The notes: generated by a model from the sequence alone, not told the origin. A stretch of DNA of 64,000 nucleotides from Scandinavium goeteborgense (GCF_003935895.2 NZ_CP054058.1:2213177-2277176), one strand, 5' to 3'; shown: positions 47,588 through 57,235, numbered from the stretch's first letter. Numbers and translations are program-made.

Positions 47588-49288
47588 ATGAAAACACTAC
47601 TGGCAATTAACTCTCCTCTGATTAAAAAAATAGCGACGACCTCTTTTTTAATTGTTTGCCTGGCGTCTGTGCTGTCATGGGAGTTAATTAAAGATGCGTA
47701 CGACCATTATAGTCAGGCGCAAAACAACATTGAGCAGTTTTCAGATTTTTATCGGGTGCTCGATGTCTCAAACAAGCTCGCTGAAGAACGGGGTTATGCG
47801 AATCAGCTGATTTTCGCGTCGGCCGCAAACATGGCGCACGCTAAGGCGGCCTTCATCAGAAGCCAGATAGAAACCGATAAAGCGCTGACAAAAGTGCCTC
47901 AGGACATTCTCTCCAGCGCGCTGTTACAGAGCACGCTTTCTCAACTGATTCGTGGTCGGGAAGAAGTTGACCTCTATGCGGCAGGCCCGAGAACGGACCC
48001 TCATGAAGCGAAGAAAGCCGTTGATATGATGATGGAATCAACTGAATACTTCCATAATGTGTTATTTGTCAAAACCGAATCCTTCATCAAACTCGAGCCC
48101 ACGGCCTTTAGCGCCATATTGCAAGGTCAGGCTCTGGGTGAGTTGAGAAACTCAACGGGGAAACTGGGATCTTATTTCTTGTATTATCTGAACACGGGAA
48201 AGCCGTTGTCTGAATCTCAGTTAGAGAAAATATCGCGTGCCTGGCAAAAAATAGAAACCCAGTGGTGGTTGCTGGGCATTCCGACCAGCTACAGCTCAGA
48301 CACCCATTCATTCCGCACGTTAATGCTACAAACCCGTCATAACTTTCAGAATAAAGGCGCGGCGCTGATACGACACCTGCAAAATCAAAGTGAAAACAGA
48401 GAACCTTATTCCGTCTCGGTCAGCGAATTTACCGTCCGTTATCAAAACAGCCTGAATACATTTAATGACATGCTTCAAATGTATTTATTCAACGTTCACC
48501 AGTATTACGGCAAAGTGAAAAACCAGGCGCTGGCGCATTTTATCCTGACGCTAATAATTCTTTTCTCTATCTACGCCCTGGCGAGTGTCGGCATTCTGTA
48601 TATTCATTTCAAGGTGGTGAAGCCCTTATTGAAACTGAACATCAGGGCGAAATCGATGGGTGAAGAAGATGAGTCATCTGCCCCGTATCAGGAGGTCTGC
48701 GAGATCAAAGCACTGCAGTCCAGTCTGGATAAGCTCGAAGAACATATGGATGAAAACAGACAACTCAGCGATGAGCTCAAAAAACTGACAGAGATCGATG
48801 CCCTCACCGGGGTGTTAAATCGTCGCGGGTTTGAACTTCGGGGGAAACAACTCCTGGCGACGGTCAGCGAGGAGATGCCGGTCTGGCTGGTGTTGTTGGA
48901 TATTGACCATTTTAAACGCATCAATGACACCTGGGGCCATCCCGCAGGAGACAAGGTTTTGGCCCACCTGGGCGAGACACTGAATCATGCTGCTCTGCCC
49001 GATTGGGTTGTTGCCCGTATCGGCGGTGAGGAGTTTGCCGTGATGTTCCGTTCAGATTCCCAACAGGATGTGCTGAGTCATGTCCGTCAGTTGCAAATGG
49101 CCTGTAGAAATATGCGAGTCACCACCGAAACGGGCGATGTCATTCAGTTAACCGCCAGTTTTGGCGTGGCTAAAGGTGCACCCGCTGACCTGACCAAAAC
49201 AATGTATGAGGCCGACCAGGCGCTCTATCAATCGAAAGAATCAGGTCGCGATAAAATAACCGGCATTGAAGAAGCCCAGTCGCACTAA
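47588..49288 (+). CDS. Membrane diguanylate cyclase with large periplasmic sensor
   Basis: The 566-residue protein has a first membrane segment near residues 14-32, a long mostly helical periplasmic domain (about 35-315) and a second segment near 317-342. A HAMP-like and coiled-coil linker follows, then a GGDEF domain with GGEEF at 479-483. No canonical RxxD inhibitory site is present. It should make cyclic di-GMP in response to an external signal. AGGAA precedes the ATG. It is convergent with, and overlaps by four bases, the VF530-like gene. Confidence 0.88.
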   Translation: MKTLLAINSPLIKKIATTSFLIVCLASVLSWELIKDAYDHYSQAQNNIEQFSDFYRVLDVSNKLAEERGYANQLIFASAANMAHAKAAFIRSQIETDKALTKVPQDILSSALLQSTLSQLIRGREEVDLYAAGPRTDPHEAKKAVDMMMESTEYFHNVLFVKTESFIKLEPTAFSAILQGQALGELRNSTGKLGSYFLYYLNTGKPLSESQLEKISRAWQKIETQWWLLGIPTSYSSDTHSFRTLMLQTRHNFQNKGAALIRHLQNQSENREPYSVSVSEFTVRYQNSLNTFNDMLQMYLFNVHQYYGKVKNQALAHFILTLIILFSIYALASVGILYIHFKVVKPLLKLNIRAKSMGEEDESSAPYQEVCEIKALQSSLDKLEEHMDENRQLSDELKKLTEIDALTGVLNRRGFELRGKQLLATVSEEMPVWLVLLDIDHFKRINDTWGHPAGDKVLAHLGETLNHAALPDWVVARIGGEEFAVMFRSDSQQDVLSHVRQLQMACRNMRVTTETGDVIQLTASFGVAKGAPADLTKTMYEADQALYQSKESGRDKITGIEEAQSH

Positions 49289-49569
49289 TCCTGCGGCTTC
49301 TTACCCTGCCAGTTTGCCCACGGGCCTTCATGATCATTGTTCTCCTGTTCGTCATGCAGGAAATCAATGTACAGGTCTTCAACTTCTTTACGGGCCCACG
49401 GCGTACGGCGCAGGAATTTCAGGCTCGATTTAATGCTCGGGTCGCTTTTGAAACAGTTAATCTTGATGCGTTTCGCCAGTTCGGGCCAGCCGTATTTATT
49501 CACCAGCGTGTTGAGTAATGCTTCAAGTGTGACGCCGTGCAACGGATCTTTGGAGGACGGGTTAGTCAT
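49285..49569 (-). CDS. VF530-family (DUF2132) small DNA-binding-like protein
   Basis: The 94-residue protein matches the VF530 family, known from a Vibrio structure: DPLHGVTLEALLNTLVNKYGWPELAKRI, then NCFKSDPSIKSSLKFLRRTPWARKEVEDLY. The fold is thought to bind DNA; the role is unknown. The start at 49569 is chosen because AGGA precedes it. It overlaps the end of the convergent diguanylate cyclase gene. Confidence 0.85.
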   Translation of the reverse strand: MTNPSSKDPLHGVTLEALLNTLVNKYGWPELAKRIKINCFKSDPSIKSSLKFLRRTPWARKEVEDLYIDFLHDEQENNDHEGPWANWQGKKPQD

Positions 49570-49662
49570 TCTGTTTCCTGCGATTTCTGTGAAATTGCGC
49601 ACACCATACTGGCTCCAAAAGCCATGTGCAACCTACGGGTAGCGCGTCACACGCTTCAGGGC

Positions 49663-49695
49663 AAAAAAACGGGAGCGCTTGATCAGGAGCGCTCA
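49663..49695 (-). terminator. Intrinsic terminator after fusA2
   Basis: On the minus strand GAGCGCT and AGCGCTC form a stem after the fusA2 stop, followed by CCG and seven T, a clear terminator. Confidence 0.9.
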
Positions 49696-49712
49696 CGCTA
49701 GGTTATACCCTT

Positions 49713-51815
49713 TTATGCTTTGGCACGTTGGGCGATGATGGCATCGGCGACGTTGCGCGGCGCTTCGGCGTAATGATGAAACTCCATGCTGTACGTGGCG
49801 CGGCCTTGAGACATCGAGCGCAGGGTGGTGGAATACCCGAACATCTCCGCCAATGGCACATCAGCGCGAATGATTTGGCTGCCAAATCGTTCTTCCATGC
49901 CCTGCACCATTCCACGTCGCGACGACAAATCGCCCATGATATTCCCGGCGTAGTCTTCCGGCGTCTCCACTTCCACGTGCATTATCGGCTCGAGAATTGC
50001 TGGGTCCGCGTGACGAAAGCCCTCTTTGAAACCAAAGATAGCCGCCATGCGGAACGCCAGTTCTGACGAGTCGACATCATGATACGAACCAAACGTCAGG
50101 GTCGCTTTTACATCCACTACCGGATACCCGGCCAGCACGCCGCTGTTCATCGCTTCGCGCAAGCCTTTCTCCACCGAAGGAATGTATTCGCGCGGAACCA
50201 CGCCGCCTTTGGTCGCGTCTTCGAATGTGAATCCGCTTCCGGCCACTTGCGGTTCAAGGCTCAGCACTACATGACCGTACTGCCCTTTCCCACCGGACTG
50301 GCGCACAAATTTGCCTTCGACATCCTTCACCGCTTTGCGGATCGTTTCCCGGTACGTAACCTGTGGTCGCCCGATATTCGCGTCTACGCCAAACTCGCGT
50401 TTCATGCGGTCGACGATGATCTCCAGATGTAACTCGCCCATCCCGGAAATAATCGTCTGCCCGGACTCTTCATCCGTGTGCAAACGGAACGACGGATCTT
50501 CCGCTGCCAGACGTTGCAGCGCGATGCCCATTTTCTCCTGATCGGCCTTGGTTTTCGGTTCGATCGCCAGAGAAATCACCGGTTCCGGAAACTCCATGCG
50601 TTCCAGCGTAATGACGTGGTTCGGGTCCGACAACGTATCCCCGGTGGTCACGTCTTTCAGACCGACGCAGGCCGCAATATCCCCGGCGCGCAGTTCGTCC
50701 ACTTCATGACGGTCATTGGCATGCATCAGCACGATGCGGCCTATCCGCTCTTTCTTGCCTTTGACCGGGTTATACACGGCATCGCCTTTTCTCAAAACGC
50801 CCGAATAAACGCGAATAAAGGTGAGCTGGCCGACGTACGGGTCGGTCATCAGCTTAAACGCCAGCGCCGAGAACGGTTCATCATCGCTCGGGTGACGCTC
50901 CGCCGGTTGACCCTTCTCATCAACGCCGTCAATGGCCGGAACGTCCAGCGGCGACGGCATCAGCTCCACCACCGCATCGAGCATGCGCTGCACGCCTTTA
51001 TTTTTAAAGGCGCTGCCGCACAGCATCGGCTGAATTTCACCGGCAATCGTGCGCTGACGAAGCCCGGCCATAATATCCGCTTCATCGAGGCTGCCCGTTT
51101 CCAGATACTTATCCATCAGCACCTCATTGGCCTCAGCAGCGGCGGAAACCATCTTCTCGCGCCACGCCTGCGCGGTTTCCAGTAAATCCGACGGAACCGG
51201 GCCATAGCTGAAGGTCATACCCTGGGTTTCGTCATCCCAGTGGATCGCGCGCATTTTGATGAGATCAACCACGCCGGAAAAATGCTCTTCCGCGCCAACC
51301 GGAATGACAATCGGCACCGGATTCGCTTTCAGCCGGTCTTTCATCATCTGTACGACACGGAAAAAATCCGCACCCTGACGGTCCATTTTGTTAACGAAAG
51401 CCAGCCGCGGCACGTGGTATTTGTTGGCCTGACGCCATACAGTTTCTGACTGCGGCTGCACCCCGCCAACTGAGTCATAGACCATTACCGCACCGTCGAG
51501 CACGCGCATGGAACGTTCCACTTCAATGGTGAAATCCACGTGGCCGGGGGTATCGATAATATTGATCCGATGCGGCTCAAAATTGCGATCCATACCGGGC
51601 CAGAAGGCACTGACGGCGGCAGAAGTAATGGTAATGCCGCGCTCTTGCTCCTGCGCCATCCAGTCCGTCGTTGCTGCGCCATCGTGCACTTCACCCAGTT
51701 TGTGGCTCATTCCGGTGTAAAACAGAATGCGTTCGGTGGTGGTGGTTTTACCGGCATCGATATGCGCGGATATGCCGATGTTGCGGTAACGTTCGAGGGG
51801 GATGGGTCGAGGCAT
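49713..51815 (-). CDS. Second elongation factor G (EF-G2, FusA paralogue)
   Basis: The 700-residue GTPase has all EF-G domains: G1 [14 protein letters not shown], switch region [20 protein letters not shown], and the domain IV to V segments [11 protein letters not shown] and [13 protein letters not shown]. The overall pattern is close to E. coli FusA, but there are many substitutions and it lies alone, without rpsL, rpsG or tuf. It is probably an auxiliary translocase or ribosome-recycling factor. AAGGA precedes the ATG. A leader hairpin and a divergent ArsR-like gene suggest it is regulated and not constitutive. Confidence 0.93.
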   Translation of the reverse strand: MPRPIPLERYRNIGISAHIDAGKTTTTERILFYTGMSHKLGEVHDGAATTDWMAQEQERGITITSAAVSAFWPGMDRNFEPHRINIIDTPGHVDFTIEVERSMRVLDGAVMVYDSVGGVQPQSETVWRQANKYHVPRLAFVNKMDRQGADFFRVVQMMKDRLKANPVPIVIPVGAEEHFSGVVDLIKMRAIHWDDETQGMTFSYGPVPSDLLETAQAWREKMVSAAAEANEVLMDKYLETGSLDEADIMAGLRQRTIAGEIQPMLCGSAFKNKGVQRMLDAVVELMPSPLDVPAIDGVDEKGQPAERHPSDDEPFSALAFKLMTDPYVGQLTFIRVYSGVLRKGDAVYNPVKGKKERIGRIVLMHANDRHEVDELRAGDIAACVGLKDVTTGDTLSDPNHVITLERMEFPEPVISLAIEPKTKADQEKMGIALQRLAAEDPSFRLHTDEESGQTIISGMGELHLEIIVDRMKREFGVDANIGRPQVTYRETIRKAVKDVEGKFVRQSGGKGQYGHVVLSLEPQVAGSGFTFEDATKGGVVPREYIPSVEKGLREAMNSGVLAGYPVVDVKATLTFGSYHDVDSSELAFRMAAIFGFKEGFRHADPAILEPIMHVEVETPEDYAGNIMGDLSSRRGMVQGMEERFGSQIIRADVPLAEMFGYSTTLRSMSQGRATYSMEFHHYAEAPRNVADAIIAQRAKA

Positions 51816-51845
51816 GATGCGTCCTTAAGTCAGTTGACTGTCATT

Positions 51846-51902
51846 CCACGGCCGGAATTGGCCGTGGGTTATGTAACGGCATCTATAATAGTACAACTGT
51901 AC
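51846..51902. promoter_or_regulatory. fusA2 leader hairpin and operator dyad
   Basis: CCACGGCC (51846-51853) and GGCCGTGG (51860-51867) form a perfect eight-base stem in the fusA2 5' leader. Farther up, GTACA-AC-TGTAC (51891-51902) is a perfect dyad overlapping a TATTAT -10-like element of the fusA2 promoter, fitting repression by the divergent ArsR-like protein. Confidence 0.55.
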
Positions 51903-52037
51903 GAGTATATTCGAACTATAATACCTATTGGTGTCATTGGCTAAAGCCCTGCGGGCAAGACGTGACTTTGATTAATCTCTTTCGGTATATTAGCGCCCTC
52001 TCGCACCCACGCATTCACCGGTAAGTAAAGGAACAGT

Positions 52038-52352
52038 ATGATCGCCAATCATCCGGAACGTGAACAAATCCGCCTGGAAAATGTCCTTTTTGCGTTGGGG
52101 AATGCCCTGCGACTGGAGATAGTGAAAGCGTTGGCTGACGGCAGTGAACTGAGCTGTGGCACTCTGCGTCGGGACGTAGCGAAGTCGACGATGACCCATC
52201 ACTGGCGCGTTTTGCGTGACAGCGGCGTTATCTGGCAACGCCCTCAGGGCCGGGAGAATATGATTTCCCTGCGCCGCGATGATTTAGATGTCCGTTTCCC
52301 GGGATTACTCGACACGCTGCTTCAGTCTATCCGAAACAATTCTGCGCAATAG
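52038..52352 (+). CDS. ArsR-fold winged-helix regulator
   Basis: The 104-residue protein has the ArsR winged-helix pattern (LFALGNALRLEIVKALADGSELSCGTLRRDVAKSTMTHHWRVLRDSGVIWQRPQG). It lacks the CVC metal motif, having a single Cys, so it may sense something other than arsenic. AAAGGAA precedes the ATG. It is divergent from fusA2 with a 222-base gap containing a dyad, so fusA2 is the probable target. Downstream lies a ProQ-like gene in the same direction. Confidence 0.88.
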   Translation: MIANHPEREQIRLENVLFALGNALRLEIVKALADGSELSCGTLRRDVAKSTMTHHWRVLRDSGVIWQRPQGRENMISLRRDDLDVRFPGLLDTLLQSIRNNSAQ

Positions 52353-52450
52353 TCTAAATACCCACCAAAAGTAGTACCTGCCCGCGCCCTACGCCTGGCA
52401 TATCTTTGTTTTATACTCATAAAAAAACCAGATATCTTTGGGGCATTACC

Positions 52451-52789
52451 GTGGATAAAAACCAACGTGCCATTCTGCTGCGTGAGAGTTGGCCATTGCT
52501 CTTTGCGCAGGAACCGCCTAAGCCGCTTAAAGTCCGCATTATGCAGGATCTGATCAACGACGCAGCCCGGCGTGAAATTGATTTCCCTGGGGTTGAGATT
52601 GGCAAAGCGCTGAAACGCTATACCCGCACGATTCCCTACCAAATGGCGCTCGCCAGTGAACCCCAGCGTTACGGCATCGACGGCAAACCCGACGGCGTGG
52701 TAACGGACGAACAACGCGCCATGGCGCAGAACTGGTTGAATAACAACCCAAATTATCCCCAGGCGGTTGAGCGGTCGGAAAAAGCTTGA
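52451..52789 (+). CDS. Minimal ProQ/FinO-domain RNA-binding protein
   Basis: The 112-residue protein consists of a ProQ/FinO domain: LLRESWPLLFAQEPPKPLKVRIMQDL, then IGKALKRYTRTIPYQMAL, then RYGIDGKPDGVVTDEQRAMA. Such proteins bind structured 3' ends of small RNAs and mRNAs. It lacks the linker and C-terminal domain of full ProQ. The start is a GTG; the upstream extension is unlikely. It lies about 100 bases after the ArsR-like gene. Its RNA targets are unknown. Confidence 0.88.
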   Translation: MDKNQRAILLRESWPLLFAQEPPKPLKVRIMQDLINDAARREIDFPGVEIGKALKRYTRTIPYQMALASEPQRYGIDGKPDGVVTDEQRAMAQNWLNNNPNYPQAVERSEKA

Positions 52790-52898
52790 GCGCAGAATGC
52801 GTTTTGAGGCGTTCACAAACTTTCCAGGTTGCTCCATAAATCGAATCATACGAGAATGAGCTTCGCTAATGTGAAGGCCTGAATAAAACAGGGATACG

Positions 52899-54227
52899 AT
52901 TATCAGCTCACGTAAACTCTCCATCATTGCACGAGTCACTATCACCGGGGCGCTGATTGCCAGTGCGCTTCTGCTTGCTAATTGCACGTCAGAAAAACCT
53001 AAATCGTTGGTGACTCCGCTGCCTCCGGTAGCCAAACATCCGCTGCCCGATAAACCTGCCGATAACCAGCCCGTGCGCGGCGTGTGGCTGACCACCGTTT
53101 CGCGACTCGACTGGCCGCCGGTGGCCTCGGTTAACATCAGCGACTCTGTGACGCGCGCTAATCAGCAAAAGAAAGCGCTGACCGACAAGCTGGATAAGCT
53201 GCAAAGCCTCGGTATTAACACCGTCTTCTTCCAGATTAAGCCCGATGGGACTGCCCTTTGGCCGTCCCAGATCTTGCCGTGGTCCGATATGCTGACCGGT
53301 AAAGTGGGCCAGGACCCGGGTTACGATCCGTTGCAGTTCATGCTTGATGAAGCGCACAAACGCGGCATGAAAGTTCACGCGTGGTTAAACCCGTATCGCG
53401 TCTCCACCAATACCAAACCTGGCACCGTGGCCGAGCTGAATCGCACGATTTCAATGCACCCGTCCAGCGTGTATGTGGCGCATCGCGACTGGATCAGAAC
53501 CTCCGGCGATCGCTATGTTATCGACCCGGGCATTCCCGAAGCGCGTGACTGGATAACCAGCATCGTAGCGGAAGTGGTGTCGCGCTACCCGGTCGACGGC
53601 GTGCAGTTCGATGATTACTTCTATACCGAAACCGCCGGTTCTGCCCTGAACGACAGCCAGACGTTCCGCATTTACGGCCAGGGTTATGCCTCGAAGGCCG
53701 ACTGGCGTCGACACAATACCGAACAGTTGATCACCCAGGTATCGCGGACCATCAAACAGCTGAATCCAAACGTACAGTTTGGCGTGAGTCCGGCTGGCGT
53801 GTGGCGCAACCGCTCGCACGATCCGGCGGGGTCTGATACCCGTGGTGCGGCGGCGTATGACGAATCGTATGCAGACACCCGTTTGTGGGTGCAAAAAGGT
53901 CTGCTGGATTACATTGCGCCGCAGGTTTACTGGCCGTTCGCGCGCGATGCGGCGCGTTACGACGTGCTGGCAAAATGGTGGGCTGATGTGGTGAAACCGA
54001 CGCACACTCGTTTGTATATTGGTGTGGCGCTGTATAAGGTCGGGGAACCGTCCAGGAATGAGCCAGACTGGACCGTGCAGGGCGGCGTACCAGAGCTGAA
54101 AAAGCAGCTCGATTTAAACGACGCACTACCGGAAATTCAGGGCACTATTCTGTTCCGTGAGAACAACCTCAATCAGCCACAGACTCAGCAGGCGGTGAAT
54201 TACCTGCGCAGTCGCTGGGGAAGCTGA
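52899..54227 (+). CDS. digH: Divisome-localised glycosyl hydrolase DigH (YddW), lipoprotein
   Basis: The protein resembles E. coli DigH throughout, e.g. GVWLTTVSRLDWPPVASVNIS and VHAWLNPYRVSTNTKPG; it binds denuded peptidoglycan glycans at the septum and cleaves them. The frame upstream encodes a lipoprotein signal with lipobox L-A-N-C, but no ATG, GTG or TTG occurs in frame between the preceding TAA (52884) and the signal. AGGGA lies just ahead of an ATT at 52899, giving 442 residues against 439 in E. coli, so ATT is proposed as the start. The GTG at 53007 would remove the signal. Confidence 0.85.
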   Translation: MISSRKLSIIARVTITGALIASALLLANCTSEKPKSLVTPLPPVAKHPLPDKPADNQPVRGVWLTTVSRLDWPPVASVNISDSVTRANQQKKALTDKLDKLQSLGINTVFFQIKPDGTALWPSQILPWSDMLTGKVGQDPGYDPLQFMLDEAHKRGMKVHAWLNPYRVSTNTKPGTVAELNRTISMHPSSVYVAHRDWIRTSGDRYVIDPGIPEARDWITSIVAEVVSRYPVDGVQFDDYFYTETAGSALNDSQTFRIYGQGYASKADWRRHNTEQLITQVSRTIKQLNPNVQFGVSPAGVWRNRSHDPAGSDTRGAAAYDESYADTRLWVQKGLLDYIAPQVYWPFARDAARYDVLAKWWADVVKPTHTRLYIGVALYKVGEPSRNEPDWTVQGGVPELKKQLDLNDALPEIQGTILFRENNLNQPQTQQAVNYLRSRWGS

Positions 54228-54240
54228 TTTCAATTGTAGC

Positions 54241-54317
54241 GCCCGCTGGCACTTCGTTAAGCGGGCCTACATACTGATTTGAATTGTTTTGCCCGGTGGC
54301 ATTTACGCTGACCGGGC
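54241..54317. repeat. Two REP units (BIME) between digH and the sigma-factor gene
   Basis: GCCCGC...GCGGGC (54241-54266) and GCCCGG...CCGGGC (54291-54317) are two REP hairpins with a shared intervening TACATACTGATTTGAATTG. They lie between convergent genes. Confidence 0.8.
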
Positions 54318-54325
54318 AATTTCCT

Positions 54326-54883
54326 CTACTCCGTCAAATCATCGTAAACACTACGTAATCGGGTGCGCAGATACAGCACCGCTTTGTGTTTACGAGAAAG
54401 CAACGCCTGCACGCTGTCGCCGGTTTCCTCGGCTAATTCTTTATAGCTCAGCCCTTCCAGTTCCGTGCGTTCAAACACTTCGCGCTGTGCGGGCGGCAGC
54501 GCCGTCAGCGCATCGTTCAGTTCTTCCCACAGCAGCGACTTCAGATAATCGTCTTCCGGCGTTTGCGCCACGCCAAATAACGTTTCCGCCAGTTCATCTT
54601 CCGGGAAATCACCGTCTTCATCAGCCGTATAAAACGCCGACAGCGGTAACTCACGCTTTTTACGCGCCCTGTCGGTGATTTCGTTCCGGGCGGCGCGGAA
54701 CAACCAGGCGGCGATATTCTCCACCGGTTGCTCCACTTTCATCAGCTGCCAGGTGATTTCCTGTAATACGTCATCGGCATCTTCACGCACCGCCGTGCGG
54801 CCACGGATAAACGCGGTTAGCCGCGAACGACAGGCGTTCAGAGCCGAAACCAGCAGGGAATCCTTCGCCATTCCGGCTTTCAT
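54326..54883 (-). CDS. ECF-type RNA polymerase sigma factor
   Basis: The 185-residue protein has sigma region 2 (DADDVLQEITWQLMKVEQPVENIAAWLFRAARNEITDRARKK) and region 4 (ALPPAQREVFERTELEGLSYKELAEETGDSVQALLSRKHKAVLYLRTRL), the layout of extracytoplasmic-function sigma factors. It starts 5 bases after the stop of an upstream membrane protein on the same strand, so the two form an operon. The partner is a plausible anti-sigma or sensor, though it has no recognisable zinc anti-sigma domain. The signal and regulon are unknown. Confidence 0.9.
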   Translation of the reverse strand: MKAGMAKDSLLVSALNACRSRLTAFIRGRTAVREDADDVLQEITWQLMKVEQPVENIAAWLFRAARNEITDRARKKRELPLSAFYTADEDGDFPEDELAETLFGVAQTPEDDYLKSLLWEELNDALTALPPAQREVFERTELEGLSYKELAEETGDSVQALLSRKHKAVLYLRTRLRSVYDDLTE

Positions 54884-54888
54884 CTGAA

Positions 54889-55332
54889 TTACTCGCCTTC
54901 CGACGTTTTTACCACGGGTTCTTCAGGCTGTTGACGCTTATCCGCCCTTTCGTCACGGCGTTCATGCCAGCCGCGATGATGACAGTGTCCGCGGCGACCA
55001 AAGCCCTCACGACGCTGTTGCATAAAGGCTTCGCGCTGTTCCGGGGTCATTTGCATCCAGCGTTCGTGCATCCGACGACGCATTCCGCCAAACATGCCCG
55101 GACGGAAACCGAGGCCGCCAAACAGAATGCGACACAGCACCAGCAGCCCTAACGCCTGCCAGAAGCCAATCGCTTTCACGCCGATAATGGCGGGCAGCAG
55201 CGCATTCCACAGCGACATCACCAGCAGACCCAGTGCGACAAAAATCACCGCGCCCATGATCAGCGGTTTCGCCATCCGATGACCGCCAAAACCACGGCCA
55301 CGGCGATGTTCATGCATATCAAAATCTCTCAT
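54889..55332 (-). CDS. Small two-span membrane protein linked to the ECF sigma factor
   Basis: The 147-residue protein has a Gly/Arg/His-rich N-terminus, two hydrophobic segments (about residues 22-45 and 52-72) and a highly basic C-terminal tail with MTPEQREAFMQQRREGFGRRGHC. That segment recalls the LTPEQR-type repeats of CpxP/Spy proteins. It precedes the sigma-factor gene by 5 bases. I infer that it holds or senses for the sigma factor at the inner membrane; no family with known function is recognised. Confidence 0.8.
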   Translation of the reverse strand: MRDFDMHEHRRGRGFGGHRMAKPLIMGAVIFVALGLLVMSLWNALLPAIIGVKAIGFWQALGLLVLCRILFGGLGFRPGMFGGMRRRMHERWMQMTPEQREAFMQQRREGFGRRGHCHHRGWHERRDERADKRQQPEEPVVKTSEGE

Positions 55333-55429
55333 TAGCGTTACCTCATCTTAGGAATTAAATTGTGTTCGTGCTGAGGTAGACGTATGAGGGGGAGAAATAT
55401 TGCTAAAAAAATGAAAAAAAAGAAAAGCG

Positions 55430-56383
55430 TTAAAAACTCATCGCCAGACCAACGCCGTAGCCAGTGGTGTTTTCACCAAACATATACCGGGCCACCAGCC
55501 GGGTGCGGGTAACGAAAACCGGGTATTTGCTGCTGTCCAGTTCGATGCCTAACCCCAGAGAACTCAGGCTATTGAAGCCCAGTTCGCCGCGCTGAGAACC
55601 CAGGTATTCGGTGTGCGCGCCTTCAAGCACATAGCGCACCGGGCTTTTGAGCAGCGTCCAGTCGAAAATCGGCGCCCGGCGTCGCAGGTAAAGCCCCAGG
55701 TTTTGCGCGTTAGCTTCGCCCTGTACCGCGTCCGAAGTGCTGCCGAAGGTTTGCAGATTCATACTGGAATAACGTAATTCCACGTCGATATCCTGCGGTT
55801 TCGATACCAGCTCGTAATCAAGCATTAACGAGCCGCCCAGCCCATAAGCATTCAGCCGCCCGCCGTCGAGAAACTTGAAGTCCACATTCTTGCGCCGTTC
55901 CAGCACATAGCCGCCGATGCGCACATCGCTGGCCATGGTGCCCAACATCACGTTAGCAATCGGGCGGATGACCAGTTTGCCGCCCCAGCGGTCGGTGTAG
56001 AGTGGGAAGTCCCAGCCGATGCCGCCGGTGGCGGTCAGGCTGTTCCATTTGGTGGGGATTCTGCGGGTACGCGTGCCGTCAGATAACACGAAATGCGGAT
56101 CGAAGCGGCTGTAGCCCATGGTGCCTTCGACATAAATGGGCACGCTCTCGCTGAGCGTCGCCCCGCCGCCGAACTGAGTGATATCGAGCTCATTGTGGTC
56201 GCCGCCGCCGCTGCCGATGTTCAGGTCGCTGGCGGTAACGTCCGGCACGACCGTATAGCTCATCAGCGAGAGAACGGCGTTGGCGCGATGTCGAATCCGA
56301 CTGCCGTCGGCAGCATAACTCAGCGTGACCGGAAGACAGGCGGCAAGAAGCAGAAGCCGAATACCCGGGAACAGTATGCTCAT
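55430..56383 (-). CDS. Outer-membrane beta-barrel protein (autotransporter-domain-like)
   Basis: The 317-residue protein has a signal peptide (residues 1-24, ending LSYA) and a run of amphipathic strands closing with a terminal Phe (GYGVGLAMSF), typical of an outer-membrane barrel of about 12 strands. A Gly-rich GSGGGDHNEL loop occurs near residue 57. It resembles stand-alone autotransporter-like barrel proteins. It follows the MipA-like gene by 51 bases in the same direction, so the two are probably co-expressed. The function is unknown. Confidence 0.8.
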   Translation of the reverse strand: MSILFPGIRLLLLAACLPVTLSYAADGSRIRHRANAVLSLMSYTVVPDVTASDLNIGSGGGDHNELDITQFGGGATLSESVPIYVEGTMGYSRFDPHFVLSDGTRTRRIPTKWNSLTATGGIGWDFPLYTDRWGGKLVIRPIANVMLGTMASDVRIGGYVLERRKNVDFKFLDGGRLNAYGLGGSLMLDYELVSKPQDIDVELRYSSMNLQTFGSTSDAVQGEANAQNLGLYLRRRAPIFDWTLLKSPVRYVLEGAHTEYLGSQRGELGFNSLSSLGLGIELDSSKYPVFVTRTRLVARYMFGENTTGYGVGLAMSF

Positions 56384-56434
56384 ACGTGTTCACACCTCCC
56401 GCTGCCGTTCAACCGTCGAACGCGCTGTTAGTCT

Positions 56435-57235
56435 CTACCAGGTATAACCCACCCCGGCAATCACATAAAACTCACCGCTGTGCTGCACTATTGGGCTGTC
56501 AGCGATGTCTTTGTCGTAAAGCTCATAGTTCGCCGCGAACAGACCCAACCAGTGCGGGCTGAAACGGTAGGACGTCACCACCGCCGCCATCGGCGAGAAG
56601 GTCGTGCCGGTATCCCAGGCTTTACGCTGCGGCGTCGCTTCTTCTTTCGAAACCCCGCCAAAATAGTAGTTCGCCATATTGTGGCTGCGGATCATCATCC
56701 CCATTCCCGGCATCACCAGCAGATTGTCTCTGATTATCGGGAAGTCCGCCCACAACAGCAGTTCCTGACCGTTACTGCGCCCGGTGACATCGCTGGCGAA
56801 ACGGGCGGTCAGCAACGCATACGGGGTAATGATCGTCCCGCCGATCCCGGCTTCAAACTCCCCTTTACGCTTATCCATACCGTGGAGGAAATCAGCGTCA
56901 GACGGGTCAAGGTTTCCAAAGCGGTAGCGGCCGTAGCCATACAGCGCGACGTTATCGTCCAGATGGAAATAGTAGCGAGCGCGATCCCCGAGATACATCA
57001 GGTTATCGCCAAAATAGAGGCCGCCCGGAATAAAGTAGGCGCTATTATCCTGATCTTTATAACGCGCCTGGCCGCCTAACGTCGCGGCACCGACCACAAA
57101 GCCTTTTGGTACTGGGCTTTGCGGGTTATCTCTCGCCAGAATATCCATCGAGCCGAGATCCACTTCGGCAGCGGCACAAGTACTGAACAACCAGAGCGCG
57201 CTCAGTGCGGCTAAGGCGTTGCGGTTTAGTGTCAT
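56435..57235 (-). CDS. MipA/OmpV-family outer-membrane protein
   Basis: The 266-residue protein has a signal peptide ending CAAA and the MipA/OmpV pattern: NPQSPVPKGFVVGAATLGGQARYKDQDNSAYFIPGGLYFGDNL, then a C-terminal GVGYTW. Members scaffold murein enzymes or form outer-membrane pores. The ATG at 57235 is chosen because AGGA is six bases ahead. It leads the two-gene unit with the barrel protein downstream; the ECF sigma factor further on could control them, which is only inference. Confidence 0.85.
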   Translation of the reverse strand: MTLNRNALAALSALWLFSTCAAAEVDLGSMDILARDNPQSPVPKGFVVGAATLGGQARYKDQDNSAYFIPGGLYFGDNLMYLGDRARYYFHLDDNVALYGYGRYRFGNLDPSDADFLHGMDKRKGEFEAGIGGTIITPYALLTARFASDVTGRSNGQELLLWADFPIIRDNLLVMPGMGMMIRSHNMANYYFGGVSKEEATPQRKAWDTGTTFSPMAAVVTSYRFSPHWLGLFAANYELYDKDIADSPIVQHSGEFYVIAGVGYTW

